Assembly (NCBI RefSeq): GCF_014201875.1
Contig: NZ_JACHFL010000009.1
Coordinates: 122,286-186,285 of the forward strand
Length of the DNA: 64,000 bases
Direction: 5' to 3'
Origin: Deinococcus humi
GTDB taxonomy: Bacteria > Deinococcota > Deinococci > Deinococcales > Deinococcaceae
Below, in pieces: positions 48,736 through 60,833 of this stretch. Made by a program: the position numbers and the translations under genes. How positions within the stretch are numbered: the first letter of the stretch is position 1; each line of letters starts with the position of its first letter. A model generated the notes under the pieces. The model saw only the letters and a program-made list of their open reading frames with translations. It did no database searches and was not told where the DNA came from.

Positions 48736-50001
48736 TCACGCCCGCTGGTACGCCACCCGCCCGTCCACCACCGTCAGCAGCGGCCAGCCCCGCAGCGTCT
48801 CCCTGGCCCAGGGCGTGAACTTGGCCTTCGTCTTGAACTCGGCAGGGTTAACCGTCCGCTCCGTCTCCAGATCAAGGACTACCAGATCGGCGGGGGCACC
48901 TGCTTCCAGCGAGGGCACGACCCATCCCATCACGCGGGCGGGGGCGGCGGTCATCAGGTCCAGCAGTTTGTCCAGCCCCAGCGTCTCGCCAAAGCGGGTG
49001 TACATCAGCGGAAAGGCCAGTTCGATGTAAGCGATCCCACTGGGAGCGTCCAGCAGATCGCGCTCTTTCTCAGCGCGGGTGTGGGGGGCGTGATCGGTGG
49101 CAATACAGTCCACGGTGCCGTCCCGAAGGCCGGCCAGCAAGGCGTCGGCGTCGGCCTGGGTTCGCAGTGGGGGGGCCACCTTATACATCGCGTCGAAGCC
49201 GCGCAACGCCTCGTCGGTCAGGGTCAGGTGGTGGGGGCAGACCTCGCAGGTCACGTTCAGGCCGCGCGCCTTCGCGCCGCGCACCAGTTCCAGCGCGCGG
49301 GCGGTGGACAGGTGCTGAATATGCAGGTGGGCTCTAGAACCCTGGGCGTGAAGCCCCGACAAAATCTCCAGATCGCGGGCCACGCGGGCCGCTTCCGCCG
49401 CCGCCGGGTTGCCAGGCAGGCCCAGGGCCTCACTGACCGGACCCTCGTTCATCACGCCGTCGGCGCGCAGCGATGCGTCCTCGGCATGCACGCTGACCAT
49501 ACGGCCCAGACTGCCAGCGTATTCCAGCCCCAGCCGCAGCACCCGCGCGTTCTCGTTGGTGCGCCCGTCATCGGTGAACATCACGGCCCCAGCGTCTTTC
49601 AGGTACGACAGTTCGGCCAGAGCCTCACCGTTCTGGCCCTTCGTCAGCGCCGCCGCAGGCTTCAGGCGCGAGAAGCCCAACCCCTTGGCCTTCTCGGTCA
49701 GGCTGCGGACAATGGCCGGATCGTCGATGACGGGTGAGGTATTTGGCATGCAGACCACCGTGCCGTAGCCGCCCGCCGCTGCTGCCGCGAGCCCAGAGGC
49801 CAGGTCCTCCTTCTCGGTTTGCCCCGGCTCGCGCAGGTGGGCATGCAACTCGATCAGTGCAGGTGCGATGGTACCGCCCTGTCCGTCGATGGTCTCGCCC
49901 TCTGCCGGAATATTCCAGCCCTTGATGACACCGTTCTCAATGGTGACCGACTCGGTCGTGGTGGCGTTGGGACGGCGGATATTGGTGATGGTTAAAGTCA
50001 T
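48736..50001 (-). CDS. pyrC: Dihydroorotase
   Basis: 421 residues. It closes N-carbamoyl-aspartate to dihydroorotate, the step after PyrB. Metal sites are LIELHAHLREPGQTEKEDLA (HxH), the MFTDDGRTNEN segment, VHAED, IQHLSTARA, CEVCPHHL and CIATDHAPHT. The usual Asp before HxH is Glu-Leu here. It is separated from pyrR-pyrB, unlike in Thermus, and no PyrR-binding loop is visible upstream, so its control may differ. Upstream lies a 400-base remnant region. Confidence 0.94.
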   Translation of the reverse strand: MTLTITNIRRPNATTTESVTIENGVIKGWNIPAEGETIDGQGGTIAPALIELHAHLREPGQTEKEDLASGLAAAAAGGYGTVVCMPNTSPVIDDPAIVRSLTEKAKGLGFSRLKPAAALTKGQNGEALAELSYLKDAGAVMFTDDGRTNENARVLRLGLEYAGSLGRMVSVHAEDASLRADGVMNEGPVSEALGLPGNPAAAEAARVARDLEILSGLHAQGSRAHLHIQHLSTARALELVRGAKARGLNVTCEVCPHHLTLTDEALRGFDAMYKVAPPLRTQADADALLAGLRDGTVDCIATDHAPHTRAEKERDLLDAPSGIAYIELAFPLMYTRFGETLGLDKLLDLMTAAPARVMGWVVPSLEAGAPADLVVLDLETERTVNPAEFKTKAKFTPWARETLRGWPLLTVVDGRVAYQRA

Positions 50002-50103
50002 GAAATCCCCGTATGGTTGACGCTATCTGACAAGGAAGAAATAGCTGCCCTGCTCGTTAAGAGCAACAAGACGATCGAGAAGTTGGATTCGGCTGTCCGC
50101 CAT

Positions 50104-50328
50104 TTAGTCCTGATCATCTGGATAAGTAATCCATTCGTACAGATATATCTTTCCGGTCCTGGAGTCTTGAAAGAGTGCTTCGGACGGGTTACCGATATCT
50201 CCAATGGCTTGCCAATACCATGATCGACAGGAATAGAAATCAGCAATTCGTTCAAGGAGAGGCTGGGGAAAGTATGGATTGGCGTCTATACACAAGTATG
50301 GATCAAGCAGAAAGACGCCGTAGCTGGT
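50104..50328 (-). pseudogene. Gene remnant (C-terminal fragment of an unknown protein)
   Basis: The 50002-50401 gap is AT-rich and carries an open frame bounded by TAG at 50329 and the TAA at 50104. It reads like the end of a globular protein: YFPQPLLERIADFYSCRSWY, then GKIYLYEWITYPDDQD. The only start is a TTG at 50295, with no clear ribosome site. A plus-strand stretch over 50017-50090 (SDKEEIAALLVKSNKTIEKL) also looks protein-like and may be another fragment. The region is probably the relic of an acquired gene or genes. Confidence 0.4.
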
Positions 50329-50401
50329 CTACTGGCCGAGTAAAGTCCACAGATCTGTCCCGATCCTCCTTCACTCACCTATCGTTTACCTCAACCTTCG
50401 C

Positions 50402-51244
50402 TCAATCCTTCTTCTGCCCAAACCCCATCGCCTGGAACGTCTGGTATTGCGGCGCTCCACCCAACATGTTCTGGCCGCCGTCCACCGGCAGGATCACGCC
50501 GGTAACGTAACTGGCTGCGTCGCTGACCAGGAACAGCGCGGCGTTGGCGATGTCCTGCGCCACACCCAGACGCCCCAACGGAACAGTCCCGGCCACCATG
50601 CTGCGGCTCTTCTCGTCGGGGGCAAGCCGCGCCATGCCCTCAGTGCCGTCGATAGGGCCGGGAATAATGGCGTTCACGCGGATGCCGCGTAGACCCCATT
50701 CGATGGCCAGCGTCCGCGTCAGGGCGTCCACGCCGGCCTTGGCCGCCACCACATGCGCTTGCATAGGCACCGGGATTCCATAAGCGCTGATGCTCAGGAC
50801 GTTGCTGCCCGGGGCCTTCAGGTGCGGGGCCGCCGCTTTGACGGTGTGGAAGGTCCCAATCAGATCGATGTCTACCACGCTCTTGAAGCCGTTGGGCGAA
50901 ATGCCGTCCACCGGAGCCGGGAAGTTCCCTGCCGCGCCGGCCAGCACGATGTCGAAGTCGCCGAACTGCTCGACCGCCTGTGCCACCGCCGCCTGCATGG
51001 CCGCAAAATCACGCACGTCGGCGCTAACGCCCAGGCCCCGTCCGCCCGCATCCACAATGCCCTGGGCCGCCTTCTGGGCCTTTTCCAGATTGCGGCCCAG
51101 GATCGTGACCGCGCAGCCGTGCGCCGCGAAACTCTGGGCAATCCCCAGATTGATGCCGCTACCGCCGCCGGTGATCAGGGCGTGCTTGCCGTGGAGCAGA
51201 TCGGGGCGGAAGGTGGATTCGGGCGTGCCTGCGCTGAGGGTCAT
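50402..51244 (-). CDS. SDR family oxidoreductase, 2,4-dienoyl-CoA reductase-like
   Basis: 280 residues. The NADP-binding loop is [20 protein letters not shown]. Segments [36 protein letters not shown] and [20 protein letters not shown] closely follow the peroxisomal 2,4-dienoyl-CoA reductase pattern. The usual SDR Tyr of YxxxK is replaced ([11 protein letters not shown]), as in that enzyme group, which protonates differently. The likely role is removing double bonds in unsaturated fatty acid degradation, together with the isomerase-like crotonase at 4477. AAGGAG lies six bases before the ATG. Confidence 0.85.
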   Translation of the reverse strand: MTLSAGTPESTFRPDLLHGKHALITGGGSGINLGIAQSFAAHGCAVTILGRNLEKAQKAAQGIVDAGGRGLGVSADVRDFAAMQAAVAQAVEQFGDFDIVLAGAAGNFPAPVDGISPNGFKSVVDIDLIGTFHTVKAAAPHLKAPGSNVLSISAYGIPVPMQAHVVAAKAGVDALTRTLAIEWGLRGIRVNAIIPGPIDGTEGMARLAPDEKSRSMVAGTVPLGRLGVAQDIANAALFLVSDAASYVTGVILPVDGGQNMLGGAPQYQTFQAMGFGQKKD

Positions 51245-51281
51245 GGTGCTCCTTGGGGAGAATGAAACTTAGGGTCGAGGC

Positions 51282-51309
51282 AGGAAAGAGCGTCGACAGG
51301 CTCTTTCCT
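51282..51309 (-). terminator. Hairpin between the phosphoesterase and SDR genes
   Basis: AGGAAAGAGC and GCTCTTTCCT form a perfect 10-bp stem with an eight-base loop. It lies downstream of the minus-strand phosphoesterase gene (stop 51380) and upstream of the SDR start. Confidence 0.6.
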
Positions 51310-51379
51310 CCCATCTGCTGGGCTTGACCTGCACTGTAGCGCGAAAGCCTGACGGGCTGACCCTCACGCGGGCCGGGCT

Positions 51380-52036
<657 letters not shown>

Positions 52037-52168
52037 CGGGGAGTGGCTTCTTCGGAACGTTGAGAAGGCGGCTGAATTGTCGGTGTCCCGAGTGTAGGTC
52101 TTGTGCGCAGCTACAGACGGCGGCGCGTCTAGGACAGAGACGCGAAAGATTCACGATACCCTGCCCGC

Positions 52169-52696
52169 GTGCCCTTTCTCTTTACCCCGCGTTTACAGCT
52201 GCTGCCCCTGACCCGCGCCATGATCATCGCCCGGCTGGAGGGCGAGGCGTTCACATTGATCTGTGACACACCCGATGGCCAGCTGAACGTGTTCTTTCCC
52301 GCCGAGTGGCCCGGAGCACCCCTGGGAGCCTTTCCCTACTACCTGACCCAGACGGACGCGGCGGGCGTCAAGCCCGGCTCCTTTGTGGCCGTCACGCGCG
52401 ATGGAGGGCGGGCCATCGGACAGCTGGGCAGCAAGGGCAGACCCAACGCGGCGGGCGAATTGGAAATTGGCTACGGCCTGAATCCGGAAGTGTGGGGGCA
52501 GGGCCTGGCGACGGAGGCGGTGAGCGCACTCGTTGCCCATCTGCACGCCCAGCCCGACGTGCAGACCGTGACCGCCCAGACGGCGCTGTTCAACCGAGCC
52601 AGCGAGCGCGTCCTGGAAAAACTGGGCTTCGTGCGAACCGGCAAGGGCTGGGACCGGGAAGACGGAGAACTGACGGTCTGGGCACACCACGGCTAG
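52169..52696 (+). CDS. GNAT family N-acetyltransferase (RimJ/L-like)
   Basis: 175 residues. RimL-like order: N-terminal FTPRLQLLPLTRAMI, central LEIGYGLNPEVWGQGLATEA (acetyl-CoA loop GQGLAT) and NRASERVLEKLGFVRTG. It acetylates a protein N-terminus or small molecule; the substrate is unknown. The GTG start is supported by TACCCT (52157-52162), six bases upstream. Confidence 0.9.
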   Translation: MPFLFTPRLQLLPLTRAMIIARLEGEAFTLICDTPDGQLNVFFPAEWPGAPLGAFPYYLTQTDAAGVKPGSFVAVTRDGGRAIGQLGSKGRPNAAGELEIGYGLNPEVWGQGLATEAVSALVAHLHAQPDVQTVTAQTALFNRASERVLEKLGFVRTGKGWDREDGELTVWAHHG

Positions 52697-52923
52697 GCCA
52701 CGCCGCGCAGACCAATGAGGCCCTCCGCTACAGGCTGGGACCACGCGCCCGCATATCGCGCGCCACCCCTTCCCATCGCCACTTGCCCTTCATTCGCTGA
52801 GTTCTGCTCTTGCCACAGCATGAATATTCAACTGAATATCCCCTGAGCCCGTACCACACCATTCCCACGAAAATAATGTTGCAGGCGCAAGGCATAACTC
52901 CGCCTGTCCCGTAAGCTGAATGC

Positions 52924-53823
<900 letters not shown>

Positions 53824-53844
53824 GCCAGTATCGCCAGGCCACGC

Positions 53845-53898
53845 CCCGAAACCTCAACGCCCCACACCGCGAAGGGTGTGGGGCGTTGAGGTTTCGGG
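53845..53898. terminator. 24-bp perfect bidirectional terminator
   Basis: Perfect 24-base arms (53845-53868 and 53875-53898) with core AACGCCCCACACC and a six-base GCGAAG loop, between the convergent rocF and DinB-like genes. Complete pairing over 24 bp is longer than usual for an intrinsic terminator, and there is no T run. Confidence 0.85.
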
Positions 53899-53909
53899 AG
53901 CCTGAAGGA

Positions 53910-54497
53910 TTAAGCGGGTTCGGAGTCGGTCTCTTCGGGGTCTTCCAGCTCCGGGACACCACTCTCGGCGCCCGGACCATCCACCGCCTGGGGGCGGGCG
54001 AAGCGCAAGTAATCTGCCCATGGAGGCGTGTGGCCCAACTGGCGCACCATCAATGCAATCTGCGCGGTGTGGCGCACCTCATGGGTCATGACATTCCACA
54101 TCAGCTGATCGAGGGTCACGGTGTCGCTGGCCGGATCGTCCTGCACCAGTTTGATGCTGCGCCCCAGATCCGGTCCGGATTCCAGGAAGTCCTGGGTCAG
54201 GCGGCTGACCGTCCGTCCATAATCGATGATCCAGGCCAGATCGTACTGCTGGGCCTGAGGCTGGACCCAGTCATGCTTGAAGCGGCCATCGCTCTGAAGA
54301 TTCTCGCCGCGCGCAATGTAGTGGACCCAGTGATCCTCGACATCGGTCACGTGCAGGAGCAGGTCCTTGATGCTGTGAAAGCGTTCCCCGGACTCGATCA
54401 GATTGCGGTCGAGATCGGCGGTAGGCAGGGCACGCAGATAATTCCAAAGTTGCTCGCGCGCGGCAGACAGGTAGGTGTAGTACTCGCGAACGTTCAT
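53910..54497 (-). CDS. DinB-like four-helix protein
   Basis: 195 residues. His ligands of the DinB superfamily appear in [20 protein letters not shown] and [20 protein letters not shown] (HxxxH). The last 30 residues are acidic ([18 protein letters not shown]). The function is unknown; members are metal-binding and some are thiol-dependent transferases. The ATG overlaps the dus stop by four bases, so it is the second gene of a dus operon. Confidence 0.88.
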   Translation of the reverse strand: MNVREYYTYLSAAREQLWNYLRALPTADLDRNLIESGERFHSIKDLLLHVTDVEDHWVHYIARGENLQSDGRFKHDWVQPQAQQYDLAWIIDYGRTVSRLTQDFLESGPDLGRSIKLVQDDPASDTVTLDQLMWNVMTHEVRHTAQIALMVRQLGHTPPWADYLRFARPQAVDGPGAESGVPELEDPEETDSEPA

Positions 54498-55537
54498 GGG
54501 TAACTCACAGCATACTCTGCGGCGGCGGGGGTTGCGGGTGTCTGAGTGGCCCCATCCCCCAGCAGGGGGGACAACACCCGCTCGACATCGGCCACCGTGA
54601 CCACTTGCGTCAGCTCCGCGTGCAGATCGGGGTAGTCCGGCAGATAACGGGGCAGCACTTTCCGCAGCGGACGCAGGGTCAGTCGGCCCGTGTCGTCATC
54701 GTAGAAACGAGTCTGGAGTTCGGCGTGCCGAAGGGCAGTCCGGGCGCGGACCTGGGCGCTGGGCTGGGCGTCTTCCAGCCCATCCGCCAGCGCACGGAAG
54801 ATCCAGGGATTGCCCACTGAGCCGCGCCCGATCATCACGGCGGCCACACCACTCTCCCGTTGCCGCTGCCGGGCCGTTTCCGCGCTCAAGATATCGCCGC
54901 TGCCCACCACCGGGACGTTGACGCTCGCAGCTACGCGGGCAATGGCATCCCAGTCAGCCTCGCCCGTGTACCGCTGGCGGCTGGTGCGGCCATGCACGGT
55001 GATCAGGGACACGCCAGCCGCCTGCAGCCCCTGCGCCACCTCCACACTGCGGTCAGTGTCCCAGCCCAAGCGAATCTTGGCGCTTACGTCCAGCGCGGTG
55101 GCCGCGCGCATGGCGTGCAGCAGCTCGTAAGCCACCTCTGGCGTCTGCAGCAGGCACGCACCGCCCCTGCCCCGGATCTTGGGCACCGGGCAGCCCATAT
55201 TGAGGTCGATGGCCGCCGGGGCGAACCATGCCTCGGCGCGGGCCACCGCCTCCGACAGCAACTCGAGTTCCGCGCCGAACAGCTGGACGGCCCGGCCCTG
55301 CTCCCCAGCGTAGGGGCGGCCCAGATTCAGCTTCTCGGTGTCACCGCCCATGACCAGACCGCGCGCGCTGATCATCTCACTGACCGTCCACAGTGCCCCC
55401 TGCTCGGCAGCGAGCTGGCGCATGGGTGCGTCGCTGTACCCAGCCATCGGGGCCAGCACCGCCCCGGGATGGGCCAGTCGGGCGGCGTAGAAGCCCGGAG
55501 CGGCGGGGGCCGCGGAAGAGGAGTCGGCGACGATCAT
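54494..55537 (-). CDS. dus: tRNA-dihydrouridine synthase
   Basis: 347 residues. An FMN-dependent reductase of tRNA uridines. It has [40 protein letters not shown] with the active-site Cys, [35 protein letters not shown] and [13 protein letters not shown]. The ATG at 55537 is set by TACCCT (55549-55544), six bases upstream; an earlier in-frame start at 55573 lies before this box. Which tRNA position it modifies cannot be told. Confidence 0.94.
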   Translation of the reverse strand: MIVADSSSAAPAAPGFYAARLAHPGAVLAPMAGYSDAPMRQLAAEQGALWTVSEMISARGLVMGGDTEKLNLGRPYAGEQGRAVQLFGAELELLSEAVARAEAWFAPAAIDLNMGCPVPKIRGRGGACLLQTPEVAYELLHAMRAATALDVSAKIRLGWDTDRSVEVAQGLQAAGVSLITVHGRTSRQRYTGEADWDAIARVAASVNVPVVGSGDILSAETARQRQRESGVAAVMIGRGSVGNPWIFRALADGLEDAQPSAQVRARTALRHAELQTRFYDDDTGRLTLRPLRKVLPRYLPDYPDLHAELTQVVTVADVERVLSPLLGDGATQTPATPAAAEYAVSYP

Positions 55538-55699
55538 TCCTACAGGGTAGCGCACCCCCACCCCCCCGGACATGAACCTCTTCTCAAGCGCCAGGACGCC
55601 CTGAATTCATATCCCTGCCGGGCTGCAGGGTGTATGCTCTGTTCAAGCCCAGTCATTCTCTCCCCTTTATTCCTGCCGCTCCGGACAGGAGGCTCAACC

Positions 55700-56203
55700 T
55701 TGAATTTCACGCCGCTGGCGCTGCATCACGCGCCGCTCCTGCACATGCTCTACGCTGCCGCTCCCGGCTACTTCGCCCTGCTCGGAAGCCGTGTTCCCTC
55801 GCTGTGTGAGATCGAACGAGACGTCGAGATCGCCCTGCTCGATCCACGCCGGCGGCTGGAGCTGTTGCATGACCCACGCGGCGAACTGGTGGGCAGCCTC
55901 GACTACAAGCTGGATTATCCCCAGGCCGGTGACCTGACCATCAACCTGCTGCTGATCCGCGAGGACCGCCAGTCGCAGGGGCTGGGCGAGGCTGCCATGC
56001 GTGAGCTGGAAGAGCGGCTGCCCCCGCACATCGAGCGCGTGCTGGCCAGCGTGCTGGGGGACAATCCCCGTGGGGCCCGCTTCTGGGAGCGCCTGGGGTA
56101 CACCTTCACGGTGGACGCCCGCCCGGTCATGACGTGGTACGCCAAGCCGCTGCACGCCCGCCTGCACGACACCGATCCCGGCCTGAGCGTGGCGAGCGAC
56201 TGA
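55700..56203 (+). CDS. GNAT family N-acetyltransferase
   Basis: 167 residues, TTG start with AGGAGG (55687-55692) seven bases upstream. GNAT core: LVGSLDYKLDYPQAGDLTIN, LLLIREDRQSQGLGEAAMRE (acetyl-CoA loop QSQGLG) and NPRGARFWERLGYTFT. The substrate is unknown. The long open frame upstream (from 54860) is antisense to dus and not coding. Confidence 0.9.
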   Translation: MNFTPLALHHAPLLHMLYAAAPGYFALLGSRVPSLCEIERDVEIALLDPRRRLELLHDPRGELVGSLDYKLDYPQAGDLTINLLLIREDRQSQGLGEAAMRELEERLPPHIERVLASVLGDNPRGARFWERLGYTFTVDARPVMTWYAKPLHARLHDTDPGLSVASD

Positions 56204-56225
56204 TCCTCTGGCCCACGGCCAAAAA

Positions 56226-56251
56226 GCCCTCTGCACCGCGGTGCAGAGGGC
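56226..56251. terminator. Terminator between GNAT and rtcB genes
   Basis: GCCCTCTGCACC and GGTGCAGAGGGC form a 12-bp perfect stem; five A residues precede it, giving Us on the minus strand for the convergent rtcB. Confidence 0.85.
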
Positions 56252-56276
56252 AAGCCATTTCATGGTTCAGGTCCGG

Positions 56277-57680
56277 CTAGATGTCCTCGCTGCCGCTGTC
56301 CATGCGCACGACCCTCGGCGTGAATTTCGCCACCACGTCCACCAGCTCGCTCTGGCGGGCGATCACGTCCTCAATGCGCTTGTACGCTTGCGGCGCCTCG
56401 TCGATGCCGCCGCCGATCAACGTGACGCCACGCTCCTTGAGGTAGGCCGCCACCTCCTTTTTGACCAGCTTGTTAGCGGCAGCCTTGCGCCCGAGCTGGC
56501 GGCCCGCGCCGTGGCTGGCGCTGCTCAGAGCCTCCACATGCCCGCGTCCGCGGACCACGAAGCCGGGATCGGCCATGCTGCCGGGAATCAGTCCGAGTTG
56601 CCCGCTCTCCGCAGGCGTCGCGCCCTTGCGGTGAACAATCATTTCCCGGCCGTTGATCTGCTGCTTCCAGGCCAGATTGTGGCTGTTGTGAACCGACGCC
56701 AGCACCCTCACCCCCAGCGCGCGGGCCAGGCGGGCGTGGATCAGCTCATGGTTCGCCAACGCGTAACGTCCGGCCAGATTCATGGCCTGCCAGTACGCCT
56801 CACCCTCCTCAGCGTCCAGGGGGAGCCAGGCCAGTTTCCTGGCCGCCGGATCGAGGTTGGGATGCAGCCGTTCGGCCAGTCCTGTGAAGTGGCCGGCCAC
56901 CTGCGCCCCGAAGCCACGCGAGCCGCTGTGGGACAGCAGCGCCAGGTACTCTCCGGCCTCCAGCCCCAGGTCTGCGCTCGTCAGGGTCAACGTGCCGAAC
57001 TCCGCAAAATGGTTGCCGCTGCCCGACGTGCCGATCTGGGACGCCGCCTTGTCGAACAGGTGGCGCAGCAGAGGCTGATCTTGCCAGGTGGACTCGTGCA
57101 GCACTTCGTGATCGTCGCGCTCGCGCTTCTCGAAGGCCACGCCCGCCCCGAAACGGGTGTGCTTGAGCAGCAGGGATTGAGCTTCCTCCACCTTCACGGC
57201 ATCCGGTCGCATGGGAAACACGCTCAGGCGCATGCTGCACCCGATGTCCACGCCCACCCCGTAAGGAATCACGGCATTTTCCGTTGCCAGCACGCCGCCG
57301 ATGGGCAGGCCGTAGCCCACGTGCGCGTCGGGCATCAGCGCCCCGGCGCGGGCGATTGGCAGACGCATGGCAACGTCCATCTGTGCGCTCGCGCCCGGCT
57401 CGATCAGGTCCGCGCCCCACACCCCGTAAGGGAGCGGCGAGGGGGATAGGGCCGCACCCATCCGGCTCTCGTTCAGGGTGTTCTGTGCATTCAGTTCCAC
57501 CGCCAGCTCGGCATAGACGCCGCCTGCCAGATACGCCGCAGGATCGGCCTGCACCGCGCGTAACTCACTCAGGATGGCGCTGCGCTCCAGGCCGGCACGC
57601 TCGCGGATGGTCGCGGCACTCAGGGCTAGGCCGATGGCCTTCCTCTCAAACCCCAGTTTGGTGATCTGCTTTCCGTTCAT
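56277..57680 (-). CDS. rtcB: RNA-splicing ligase RtcB
   Basis: 467 residues. It joins 3'-phosphate or cyclic-phosphate RNA ends to 5'-OH ends with GTP and manganese, in RNA repair or splicing. It has MPDAHVGYGLPIGGVLATEN, YGVGVDIGCSMRLSVF (metal-binding Asp and Cys), TSGSGNHFAEFG, LLSHSGSRGFGA, HNSHNLAW, MIVHRKGATPA and the nucleotidylated-His region SSASHGAGRQLGR. The start at 57680 has GGGAAAG upstream and gives the family length; the open frame to 57872 is not used. No archease or rtcA is nearby. Confidence 0.95.
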   Translation of the reverse strand: MNGKQITKLGFERKAIGLALSAATIRERAGLERSAILSELRAVQADPAAYLAGGVYAELAVELNAQNTLNESRMGAALSPSPLPYGVWGADLIEPGASAQMDVAMRLPIARAGALMPDAHVGYGLPIGGVLATENAVIPYGVGVDIGCSMRLSVFPMRPDAVKVEEAQSLLLKHTRFGAGVAFEKRERDDHEVLHESTWQDQPLLRHLFDKAASQIGTSGSGNHFAEFGTLTLTSADLGLEAGEYLALLSHSGSRGFGAQVAGHFTGLAERLHPNLDPAARKLAWLPLDAEEGEAYWQAMNLAGRYALANHELIHARLARALGVRVLASVHNSHNLAWKQQINGREMIVHRKGATPAESGQLGLIPGSMADPGFVVRGRGHVEALSSASHGAGRQLGRKAAANKLVKKEVAAYLKERGVTLIGGGIDEAPQAYKRIEDVIARQSELVDVVAKFTPRVVRMDSGSEDI

Positions 57681-57913
57681 GGTCTTTCCCTTTGCTTCAG
57701 AGACGACTGCGCCCCTGGAATGGATCTTGATCGAAGGCGATCCCACGCCGCCCGTCTTCCGTGTCCGAACTCTGGTCTGCTGGCATGTCCACCTCCCTTT
57801 CCGCCCGCTACTGTGCCGTATGGCTGGACGCGGCAGCATCCGCACAATGGCGGGGGACTGGCTTAGCGTCACCCATCACAGACCCGTCATGCCCCCCTCC
57901 TATACTCGGTCTC

Positions 57914-58882
57914 ATGAAGCGCTTTGCCCTCCTCTCCCTGGCATTATTGCTGGGGACCAATATTCAGACCACCCAGGCCCAGACCCCGACGAGAACCGTC
58001 AATATCGGCCTGGGCTACAACCCGGACGTGCAGTTCACGCCCTTCTACGTGGCGGACAAGCTCGGCTACTTCGCCGCCGAAGGACTGAAGGTCAACTATC
58101 AGCACGGCTACGTCAATCAACTGCTCCCGCTGCTGCTGCAGGGCAAGCTTGACTTCGTGGTGGGCGATCCCGAGGACGCCATCTTCGCGCGGAACCAGGG
58201 CGCAGACGTGAAGTACATCATGACCATGTACCAGAAGAATCCAGTGACAGTCTTCAGCCTGAAACCGCTGGACAGCATTGCCAGTCTGAAAGGCAAGACG
58301 GTGGGCATCCCCGGCCCCTACGGCAGCACTTACCACGCCATCCAGGCCCTGCTGGACAGTGCCAAGCTCACCGAGGGCAAGGACATCACCCTGGCCAACA
58401 TCGGCTTCACGCAGCAGGACGCGGTGCGAGCTGGACGGGTGGACGCCGCAGTGGGCTACATCAACAACGATGTGGTGCTGCTGGGCCAGTCGGTGGACAA
58501 GAAGGTCTACACCCTCGACATTTCGGGCGCCTACCCCATGGTCGGTGTGGGTCTGATCGCCTCGGGCAAGTCGCTGACGGGCGATCTGGCGGCGAAAGTG
58601 GTGCGTGCCTCCCAGCGCGGGCTGAAATTCACGGTGGCGGACCCGGCCCGCGCCTTCAAGCTGGCCCAGCCCGTGTTCGGCAAGGCCGGAACGCTTGAGA
58701 TCCTCAGGGCCAGCACGCCGCTGATGACCAGCGCCTACACCCAGGCCAACGGCATCGGCGCGAGCAGCCCTGCCGCGTGGACCAAGGCGGTGGCGGCCCT
58801 AGTCAAGCAGGGCAATCTGCCTGCCGGGGCAAAGGCCACCGACTACTACACCAATGGGTTCATCAGCAAGACGCTGAAGTAA
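57914..58882 (+). CDS. NMT1/THI5-like ABC solute-binding protein
   Basis: 322 residues with a signal peptide (cleavage after TTQAQ near residue 23). The mature domain starts VNIGLGYNPDVQFTPFYVAD and has GYFAAEGLKVNY, GKLDFVVGDPEDAIFARNQG and KTVGIPGPYGSTYHAIQALL. This is the NMT1-like pattern used for pyrimidine precursors of thiamine, taurine or nitrate-type ligands. No permease or ATPase genes adjoin it and no TPP riboswitch is visible. TATACT (57901-57906) is seven bases before the ATG, a good leaderless promoter. Confidence 0.88.
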   Translation: MKRFALLSLALLLGTNIQTTQAQTPTRTVNIGLGYNPDVQFTPFYVADKLGYFAAEGLKVNYQHGYVNQLLPLLLQGKLDFVVGDPEDAIFARNQGADVKYIMTMYQKNPVTVFSLKPLDSIASLKGKTVGIPGPYGSTYHAIQALLDSAKLTEGKDITLANIGFTQQDAVRAGRVDAAVGYINNDVVLLGQSVDKKVYTLDISGAYPMVGVGLIASGKSLTGDLAAKVVRASQRGLKFTVADPARAFKLAQPVFGKAGTLEILRASTPLMTSAYTQANGIGASSPAAWTKAVAALVKQGNLPAGAKATDYYTNGFISKTLK

Positions 58883-58901
58883 GCGCCAGAGATAAAGACA
58901 A

Positions 58902-58934
58902 AGGAGGCCGGAAGCGAATTGCTTCCGGCCTCCT
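58902..58934. terminator. Bidirectional terminator between the binding protein and ABC exporter genes
   Basis: AGGAGGCCGGAAGC and GCTTCCGGCCTCCT form a perfect 14-bp stem with a GAATT loop, 19 bases after one stop and 16 before the convergent one. Confidence 0.88.
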
Positions 58935-58949
58935 CTGCGTTGGCGGGCG

Positions 58950-60829
<1,880 letters not shown>

Positions 60830-60833
<4 letters not shown>

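Noticed and set aside
50017..50223. Plus-strand 68-codon frame upstream of the SDR gene as a functional gene
   Set aside because: Only its first third is protein-like; the rest is the reverse of the minus-strand fragment. Kept only as a possible relic.
57681..57913. TPP riboswitch before the NMT1/THI5-like gene
   Set aside because: The conserved CTGAGA and ACCTGATC elements are absent and the promoter lies seven bases from the ATG, leaving no leader.
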